Source: Larus michahellis
Lineage: Eukaryota > Chordata > Aves > Charadriiformes > Laridae
Assembly (NCBI RefSeq): GCF_964199755.1
Contig: NC_133898.1
Location: 127,966,224-128,030,223 of the forward strand
DNA: 64,000 nucleotides
Direction: 5' to 3'
Under the pieces are notes generated by a model. That model had not been told where the DNA came from. It ran no database searches and was given only the letters and a program-made list of their open reading frames with translations. The position numbers and the translations under genes are program-made. Below are positions 56,305-64,000 of this stretch, piece after piece; the first letter of the stretch is position 1, and each line of letters begins with the position of its first letter.

Positions 56305-58407
56305 ATGAAGATCTTTTCCCTTTTCTTTGCTGTTCTTCTCTTAATGCTCCAAGGCACTTTAGGTAAGAGCTACATAAAATCAAAGGAAATGCAGAGGGAA
56401 GATTGTGAATATGGAGAACCTCAAATAGAAATGGAAATAAAATGGGGTTTAGTCCCTTTTGTCCTGGACCAGCTAGCGATGCCAGCGTGTTGGGAAGACT
56501 TTAGCAATGAAAAGACGCCAGCTGGGTCCATTGGATGCATTGAACCTTCCCACTTTGGAAAATAAGGGAATTTAATGGTACGGATGGGGCCAGTCTACAG
56601 GCAGACTAGAATATTCACAGAATCATAGAATCATAGAATAGTTTGGGTTGGAAGGGACCTTTGAAGGTTATCTAGTCCAAAACCCCTGCAACGAGCCGGG
56701 ACATCTACAACTAGATCAGGTTGCACAAAGCCCTGACCAACCTGACCTGGAATGCTTCTGGGGATGGGGCATCTCCTACCTCTCTGGGCAACAGGGTTTC
56801 ACTGTAAAAGTTTCACTGTAAAAGGTTTCACTGTAAAAGTTTCCTCCTTATAGTTAGTCTAAATCTACCCTCTTTTAGTTTAAAATGATTACCCCTTTTT
56901 CTATCAAGCCTATCAGGCCCTACCGAAAAGTTTGTTCCCATCTTTCTTATAAGCCCCCTTTAAGGGGGCTGAAAGGCTGCAATAAGGTCTCCCCGGAGAC
57001 CTCCAGGCTGAACAACCTCAACTCTCTCAGCCTTTCCTCCTGAGAGAGGTGCTCCAGCCCTCCGATCATCTTCTTGGCCTTCCTCTGGAACTGCCCCAAC
57101 AGGTTCATATCTTTATTGTACTTTCTTGTACTCCAGGTGGGTTCTCACCAGAGCGGAGTAGAGGGTCTGCTCTACTCTGATATTGGTGTCATGCTATAAC
57201 CCTACTTTGTTCCTAGTCTTCTTTGTGAAAGAAAATCAAGGCTCTGGGATTTTTTTTTTGTGTGCAGGTTTTATGCGTGCACCTAATAATGAAGTGCAAT
57301 GCAAACAGGCTGGGGGTACCTGTTCCCCCGACCACTGTCCTCTACCCAACACGAGGTCCTTCGGACGCTGCCAGCAAGGGGTCCCTTGCTGTCGGACTGT
57401 GGTGAGTTATGGATTGGATGAAGATCAAGTGTTTCTTGGGGGAATGGGTTTATTATTCACTTTCACACATCAAGCCTGCCTTTTAGATGGGAAACACCTC
57501 CAGTGAAAGCTGAGAAGGGAGCAGAGACTCTGTACACTCAGATATGGGATTTCCTGAGGATTTCCTCACTAGTTTCCTCATTAATGATGTAGCTCAAGTG
57601 CCTCACCGGAAAGATCACAGATCTGGCAGAGATAAATAATTAGCTAGAAATTAACTCTTTTCTACCCTGTTCCCATTAGCTGGCTCAAACTGCTCATGCT
57701 GAGTTATACTGGTTTCAAAGGACACGTCTCCCGATGTGCCCACTGTCCAGAGACAGCGTCGGGTTCATAGGAAACCTGAATGTTCCACATTGCACAGTCT
57801 GCCAGGTCTCACAGTCAGAAGAACAACCTGAAAGTCATGTTGTTCTGCTAGACGTTTTCTCCAGTTCCATAATTTTCCCCTTTTAGACAAAAAAACCCAA
57901 CCAAACAAAAAAACAAACCAAACCATAAAGTCTTATTTTTTCTTGAGTTCCATACTAGAATCCTAAAGTTCAGCCCATATCTTTACTCCAACCCAAAACT
58001 GCAGAAACAAATATCCACAATGATTCTAATATTTCATTTTCTGCTCCTTCTTTCTGTTAGATGCTCTTATTTAAACTTTGTTCAATATTAATAGAGGAGA
58101 TGTAAAAAAAAAGCATGACGAGCTGATGTATATAGAGAAATCCCTCTCCAGACCAGAGATTTTAAGATGAGAGGGAAGCTTCAGGTACTGAGACCTGGCA
58201 ATTCATGATTAAAAAAAATAAAAAGACAATTAATGTTTAAAAGTCATCATCAGCAGGACTATAAATATCCTACTAAGAATTGATGAGTTCTCCAGGAATA
58301 TCAGCTCTTGATGCTCGTTCAGTTGCTTCTGTGCTTCTTGTTCAAATCTTTACCTGGCTATAAGTACAAAATCTGAAAGTTTCTTTCCTTTTTTGCAGTA
58401 TGATTAG
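56305..58407 (+). CDS. AvBD8: Avian beta-defensin 8
   Basis: A 66-residue precursor. Exon 2 is 56272-56362 (ATG 56305, MKIFSLFFAVLLLMLQGTL). Exon 3 is 57268-57401 (acceptor ttgtgtgcag): GFMRAPNNEVQ, then CKQAGGTC, SPDHC, PLPNTRSFGRC, QQGVP, CCRTV, followed by the donor gtgagt. Exon 4 starts at 58399 with TAT GAT TAG, giving the C-terminus TVYD exactly as in chicken AvBD8; AATAAA at 58880-58885. FMR.PNNE, CKQAGG and QRGVPCCRTVYD-type residues make the assignment firm. Exon 3 ends in phase 0, unlike the phase 2 of every other defensin here. Intron 2 carries a minus-strand CR1 piece (56,620-57,178). Without splicing, the frame would run on 35 codons into intron 3. Confidence 0.94.
56620..57178 (-). 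mobile_element. CR1 LINE fragment inside AvBD8 intron 2
   Basis: Starts with the reversed CR1 tail (agaatcatagaatcatagaa) and gggttggaagggacctttga, then carries decayed ORF2 C-terminal DNA to gagcggagtagagggtctgc near 57,178. It ends only about 90 bp before AvBD8 exon 3. Confidence 0.85.
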
Positions 58408-58899
58408 TGACGTTGGCATCTCAGAGCTTCTGGCAGTTTAGGACATGCATTATCCCATTGAAAAATCTGGAGGTTTGAGCTGAAAATATGCATTTAACAC
58501 GCATACGTCAAAACACTTACAACAACTGAAAGAAAACTCCTCCACAAACAAAATGACCTGAAGAAACTCCAAAGCAATTCTTGAACCACCCAGGAAAGAA
58601 CAATATTTCTCTTTTTTCGAAAATGTTTTTTTTTCTGTTGAAACTGCATTGCGGCCACCAACATCTACCCCAGATAGCAGATCACCAACATGCAGAAGTC
58701 TGTCCTCATGAGAGGATGCAGGGCAGGTTCTTCCTCTGTCCCTCAGAGCAGACACTCAGTATTTTCTTTTCCTTTTATAGTAATAATGTGATTAGCCCTA
58801 GAAGGCAAAGTCTCCAGGAGACAGTGAATGCTCAGCTGGGGTGTTCGTATTTCATAGTCTACATATGTCCATAAATTTTAATAAACTTGCTCTGGAAGA

Positions 58900-59890
58900 C
58901 GTGATGTCTGACCCTTACACCTGTGAGGAATTGTCTTGGTGTGTGTTTTTGCTTGAAGATCTGTCTCTCATCTCACCAGGGGTCAGTGTGACATGTGCCT
59001 TGTGGTAAACTTTTCCAGGAAGAGGAGAGGAAACCGAATCCACATGCACGGCCTGGTCATCCACGTGGCCATCCACATGGCCTGGTCCTGTTCATCATTA
59101 AGTTGACCAGTAACAATCAAGAATAACTCCTCCAAACCCACTGTGATTAGACAAGTAGAAAGCTGGCACAAAGTGACCACGTCCAGGGGCCATGGCAGTC
59201 CTAAAACCATCCACAACAGCTCGTGGCATGGAGAGCATGGATACTTTTTGTTATCCCTCATCTCAAATCCTTTTAACCTTCTCGTCAGCGCTCTGGGATG
59301 TTAGGGATGGGGAAGGGAAGCAGGGGATGCGTCTATCCCTGGTAACAGGCACTCCAGGCTGATGGACACACAACCTACTGCCACCAGACAGCATAGCGCA
59401 GTGATAAATATTTTAGGATCCAGAGGAGTAAATTTCCATTAACATGGTGCTGGTCTAGACTAAATAGAGGCAGCAGGAGCACAATGAGTGAATGTGGTGA
59501 GGCATTTTCAAGACCTAAAGAAGTTGGTCTTTGGCCACCCTGGGGTTTCTCTGCATTCCCCTCCCCAGCACTTCAAGTTGGGCAAGCAGATGCAGCCTTG
59601 TAGAGGAGCGGTGGAGTTCACCTGTCTCCTGAACCCCGGTGTCTCGGGCTGGGATGGCAGAGGGAATGGGTTCTAGTGCTTCTTGATTTATTAATAAATA
59701 TGTTGCCACACAAATGGCCGCAACCCAGGCACTCTGCAGGACGATTTAACAGGAGTCAATGACACATGCACTTAAATTAACTTAATTTAGTTAAATAAAC
59801 TTAATTTACAGGTTGATTTTTATAGACAATAAGAAAAGCAAAAACCACCCTGACATACATAAGCAAATGTCAGCAATGTGGTTTCACAGT
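58900..59890. other. Spacer between the convergent AvBD8 and AvBD9 3' ends
   Basis: No gene is seen. The two genes converge here, AvBD8 ending near 58,900 and AvBD9 near 59,880. Confidence 0.6.
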
Positions 59891-60097
59891 GACTTGCTTT
59901 TATTAGAATTGAAGCTGCAAATCTCTTTATCAGGGTACAAGAACTCCTCCTCAGATCTTCTTGTGCTCCTAAGGGTCTTCACCTCCATGGGAAAGACTCC
60001 CCAGGTTTGCACCGAGGCTGGGACCCATTGATGTCAAAAGATGGGAGATGTCTCAGATGCCCCGAGCTCTTGTCATGTGGCCAGTGAGGCGTCAGTT

Positions 60098-63000
60098 TTA
60101 GGAACTGGGTGTCCTGCAAAGACAAAAAAAAACAGGTGCTTAGCTAGTCCATCTATCTCCATCCAAAAAGTCAATTATACCTTGCCATCTCAGGCTACTG
60201 TGGACATAAGGTAACACATGGAGTTAAAGCCTACCAGAGATCCTTGTGATCTGGACCCCTGACCTGAATTTCTGGCCATAAGATAACCCAGATGAAATGG
60301 AGGATGTGGATGTTATCACGCAGCACACACCACAGCTACTCATCTGCAGCTGCTGAAGACCCAGAATACCTCCCAGAACATAGTTTAAGAATAAAACTAG
60401 TTTAGGAATAAAGACAAAGTGGGTGATCCTCTCACTTGCACCCACGGCCTCCATGACTTTTTTTCAATGAGAAAAGGTGACAAGGCTTCTCACATTTTTG
60501 GTTTTTTTTTTTTTTTGCATTCTTCAGCATGAAGTCTCGCAGAAACAAAAAGCAAAATAAAAAAAAAAAAAAAAAAGATGTATGAGGTCCAAAAAGGGGT
60601 AGATTTTTTACCTGCCTTTGATATGAAATGCCACCAACTGCAGAGCTGGACCATGGCATATTACGGCATCAATCCACATGGGATATCTCCTATAGATGCA
60701 GGTGCTTTCTCACCGGTGCTGATGAAAAAATATTTTATTCCTAGAAGGTGGATAACCTCCCGTGGCACTTTGGTCTAATATCTGGCACTTTGCACCAGAT
60801 AGAGTCTGGAGAACTGCATCCCTGACATGAGTCCTGGCTTGTTTAATGGTTATTCTGTGCCAGTAACCTTGTTTTTTGGTAATGCAAAGCTCCATACTGC
60901 TGCCTGTGTGGACTCAGGGGGAGTCCTCAGATCTGTCTCAAGTCAGGTGCGTCCACCCTGCTTAGTAGAGGCAGAGTTTGAGCATGAGCTGGTTCTGCCC
61001 TGGTACCAAACTCATGCTGGAAGAAGTTATTAGCAATATGTGATATGGTGTTAGCGGTATTAGATGTTATTAGGGACATGGAGATTCAAAGGGCATAGGC
61101 TTAAGTGTGAGCTCAAACCTGCATTAGTGTCACAGCTGAGGTACGGTATCAGCAAGCCGATGGAGAAAACGGCTCCTCCAGGTCCCTCCCTGCTCATAAC
61201 CAAATCCTCCCTGTGGTTTCTCGGAGAAAGCAGCCTGGCATTTTTAACACCACAAGGCTCTGCCTTTTTATTACCAGACACAAATCCCAACGATTCAAGT
61301 TGGTTTTTGGAGGGTGTGGGAGGCTGGAGAAGGTGGCCTCTTTCATGCCAAAAATGGGGAAAAGCCCATTGTGTTTGCTCTTGGTGCAGCAGCATTCCTC
61401 TGGAGGAATTCATCCTTACCATCTGCAGCATTTCAGCTTCCCATCGCGGCAGGTCCCACTCTCAACCATAGGAGCAGAGCATGCAACAAAGGAGCAGAAG
61501 CCCCGGCTTTGCCGGCACGCTAAGGTGTCAGAAGATTCTTGGCTGTAAGCTGCAAAAAAAAAACCAAACAAGGGAAAATTCATGTTCATTTGTCAAGGCA
61601 GAGGATTGGAGAGTCGAGGCATCAGATTTACCTGGTGCGGTATGTGGTTTGCTGCCATGGTGCCGGGCTTGTGATTGGGGTAACCCGATCACACCTTCTT
61701 AAGGTCTGTATGTCCATATGAAATGCAAGCTAACCAGAAGAGCAGGCTGTAATGCCAGCATCTCTCCGTTAGTGACCCAAAGCTAACTGCCAGATTCCTT
61801 GGCATCATGCCTGGAGACATTTGCTTGTCATTCCAGTTACACACAGAAATACTACGTTACATGAAAAAGCCATTGGAAACACAGAAAAATGCATTTTTAA
61901 CGTTAATCTCACATTACTCTCAGAAACAAAAGTGATGATATTCAAATAAAAATGTCCTAACTGAGTTTCTTCAAACTTTCAGTTCACGTTTCAGCAAACA
62001 TAAAGCATAGTTCTGACTCATAATCTTTATCTCCTGCCCTGAACAGCTTCCTCACAGGGAGCTCTGTGAGGGTGAGCAGAATGCTCACCGGAAGCCTGTG
62101 TGCTGTGTTAGCATGGAAAATATGGAATGGCTACCACGGATGGCATAAAACTTCAGAAAAGATAAATTGTAATCGCAGCCAAACCGATGGGACTAACATC
62201 TGCCCAACTAAAATGTTTTATAAACTTAAATATACACCATAAAATAGAGTCAGTGACTGTTGTCACTAGTACTGTACAGGGTTTATCTAGATGCTGTGCT
62301 GGTTTTACCATGCTGGTATGTTCGGAACTGGAGGGCCAAATGTTCTGGTGGTGGGAAAGATTGTAGCTACATCATCATCATCATCATCATCATCATGGGA
62401 TCTGCCTGAGCTTATCCCAGCTGAAAAGGCGGCCCCAAGTTGGGGTTCAGAGTATTTACAGGCTGAACATTACTTGTTCCCACTGGGATGTTCAGCTTGA
62501 GATTCAGATTGTGTTATTTTTGTATGATTTCAATGGATCTCTTATATCACCTGAAGTCTCGTATATCTGTGCACTTAAGAGGAAGAAGAGGCCCTTACCA
62601 GCTGCCTGAATTTCTTGCACAAACCCGATCATCTCACCCAGTACTTTCTGTGCCTAGCTCAGTCCATGCCTGTCATCAAATCGGACTCTATCCTTAATTC
62701 GAAAGGCATGCAAGCTTTATTCTAAATTAGACTTGCCACATTTCAACCAATTTGTCCCAGTGGTTCTCAAGTCTTTTCTCTAAATCACATATTCGAGGAC
62801 TGTGTATTGTTAATTTCTAAAGACATCACTAGACCTCGGTTTCCCTTGCCCCCTAAGTTAAAAAACCCTATAGTGTTATGTACCTTTTTTGTGTGTAAGT
62901 CTTTATGAAGAGATATAAAATACTTATTGACCTTTCCCATAGACTCTACTGGAACTGCACCAGCCCTGCAGCCATCTCAGGGGTCACGGGTTGTCTTAAA

Positions 63001-63773
63001 TAGAGAATACTTTTTGTGATGCATAAAAAAGGAAAAGTCCAAGAAAACAATCCAGTGTAGTACAGGCTTTGTCTGAAGCTCCTACAAGTGTCTGCTTTTG
63101 GCCTAAGTGGTTCTACATTTCTTCTTTGAACAGGCAGACATTTGCTGGTCTGGGGAAGTAGGTACAAATTTGAGTCTGCTGCAAACCAAAGCAAGGATGG
63201 ACATAGCTTAAACTTCTCTGAAGTCCCCTAAACAGCCTGAAATGATGCACGTGCTCTAAATATACCCAATGCACATGGACAGTATAGAGCTCAGGCAATG
63301 ACCCACAATCACAACTACTTTTTTTCCAAAAATATAGGAGATCTACTAATCTAGAATACATGGTCAGGAGGTGTGGGTGTGAATGTGAGAAGAGAAAGCT
63401 CTCACATTGCAGGGTTGCATCTCAAGTATCAGCCTAAGAATTGCCTTAATACACAGAAGCATCTTTTTTTCCATCATGTCATCATGCAACTGGAACACAA
63501 GATGCAAAGGGCTAGAAAGAGACCATGAGTAACACTATCGAGGACTTCAAATCTATAGTTTAAAGATTAGAATTATGACTCAGGAAGTGGACTTCTAATA
63601 TGAAAGGCATGGAGTCCAAGAGCACAGAGGTAATCTGAACCCCAGCACTGGGCTCTAATGGACTTCTGTGCACATCCACCCTTTTAGCCTCCATCACATC
63701 TATTTTCTGTCTTACCTGGAGCAGCCTGGAAGAGGAAGAAGAGAACAGCAACGAGGAAGAAAAGGATTCTCAT
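60098..63773 (-). CDS. AvBD9: Avian beta-defensin 9
   Basis: A 67-residue precursor on the minus strand. The signal exon runs from ATG 63773 to 63716 ([19 protein letters not shown], donor gtaaga), identical to chicken AvBD9 as I recall it. Exon 3 is 61549-61420 (acceptor tttttgcag, donor gtaagg): [11 protein letters not shown], then [29 protein letters not shown] and CCR. Exon 4 starts at 60113 and adds W-TPSS with TAA at 60100-60098; a poly(A) signal is at 59904-59899. [18 protein letters not shown] and CRxGKLKCC(K/R)W.PSS are diagnostic. Introns are long (about 2.2 and 1.3 kb). All junctions keep the frame, so it looks functional. Confidence 0.95.
62371..62397. repeat. (TCA)n trinucleotide repeat in AvBD9 intron
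   Basis: About nine consecutive tca units (atcatcatcatcatcat...) in the first coding-region intron of AvBD9. A simple microsatellite. Confidence 0.85.
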
Positions 63774-63880
63774 GGCTGCCAGCTGGTAGTAGGATAGTCT
63801 TTGCAGGTCTGAGGATACTCAACAATGGACAGAAGCTGGTGTTCGAGACAGAAGACGGCTAGTCCCTGTGCTTATAAAGG
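63774..63880 (-). promoter_or_regulatory. AvBD9 promoter and 5' leader
   Basis: TTTATAA on the minus strand at 63878-63872, 100 bp ahead of the ATG, so transcription should start near 63,845. The leader appears to run straight into the signal exon without a separate exon 1. Confidence 0.65.
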
Positions 63881-64000
63881 CTCTGGGATGGAGCAGTGCA
63901 GATAGCTAAGGGGGCGGAGAAGCGGTTGTCTGAAGAACAGCGAGTTCATTGCCCTGTTACTGTGGAGACTGGTGATGTATGAAGATGTTGCAACCTAGCA

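Noticed and set aside
57402-57506. Read-through of AvBD8 exon 3 into intron 3 as a longer C-terminus
   Set aside because: A good gtgagt donor and an exon 4 giving the known TVYD end make splicing the better explanation.
1-64000. CRISPR arrays, operons, bacterial promoters or prophage
   Set aside because: Nothing of the kind is seen; introns, CR1 LINEs and avian defensins identify vertebrate nuclear DNA.

Overview
This is bird nuclear DNA from the avian beta-defensin (AvBD) cluster. Two things show it. First, there are at least nine multi-exon genes, each with a short hydrophobic signal-peptide exon followed by an exon carrying the six-cysteine beta-defensin pattern. Several match chicken AvBD1, AvBD2, AvBD7, AvBD8 and AvBD9 residue by residue as I remember them. 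Second, CR1 LINEs ending in the avian ATTCTATG-type tail are scattered throughout. The species cannot be named from the sequence.

Layout. Positions 1-25,200 are a plus-strand tandem array of AvBD1/AvBD3-like genes. It holds a last exon cut by the window edge (copy A), intact copies B (2,366-3,870), C (5,976-7,484) and E (14,498-15,995), two near-identical pseudogene copies D (9,753-11,506) and G (18,248-20,001), and an AvBD1 gene F (23,501-24,582). B and C are 3.61-kb tandem units. C plus D was then duplicated as an 8.5-kb block to give E plus G. A further plus-strand paralogue, H, lies at 28,092-29,571. A nested pair of CR1 LINEs follows at 30.0-34.0 kb; the younger keeps an uninterrupted 959-codon ORF2. 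AvBD2 (36,072-37,679, minus), AvBD7 (47,129-47,673, minus), AvBD8 (56,305-58,407, plus) and AvBD9 (60,098-63,773, minus) are single-copy, widely spaced and conserved. Between them lie AT-rich spacer, old CR1 pieces, a probable solo retroviral LTR (45,094-46,250) and simple repeats.

Gene structure. The usual plan is a TATA box and non-coding exon 1; exon 2 with the signal peptide ending in phase 1 (...GA|G); exon 3 with the propiece and six cysteines; and a very short exon 4 with the last few residues. AvBD7 and AvBD9 appear to have promoter, 5' leader and signal exon in one piece. All products are expected to be secreted cationic antimicrobial peptides with three disulfides.

Most striking signal. 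Copies B, C and E are almost identical in promoter, exon 1, signal exon and most of introns 1 and 2 and exon 4, but exon 3 plus about 90 bp of intron 3 is very different. Between C and E I count 20 of 42 exon-3 codons changed in amino acid and only one changed silently. The array looks like a system that holds the delivery parts constant (promoter, signal, tail) and diversifies the weapon (mature peptide) by selection and/or cassette-like conversion. No recognisable AvBD4, AvBD5 or AvBD6 gene was seen between AvBD2 and AvBD8.
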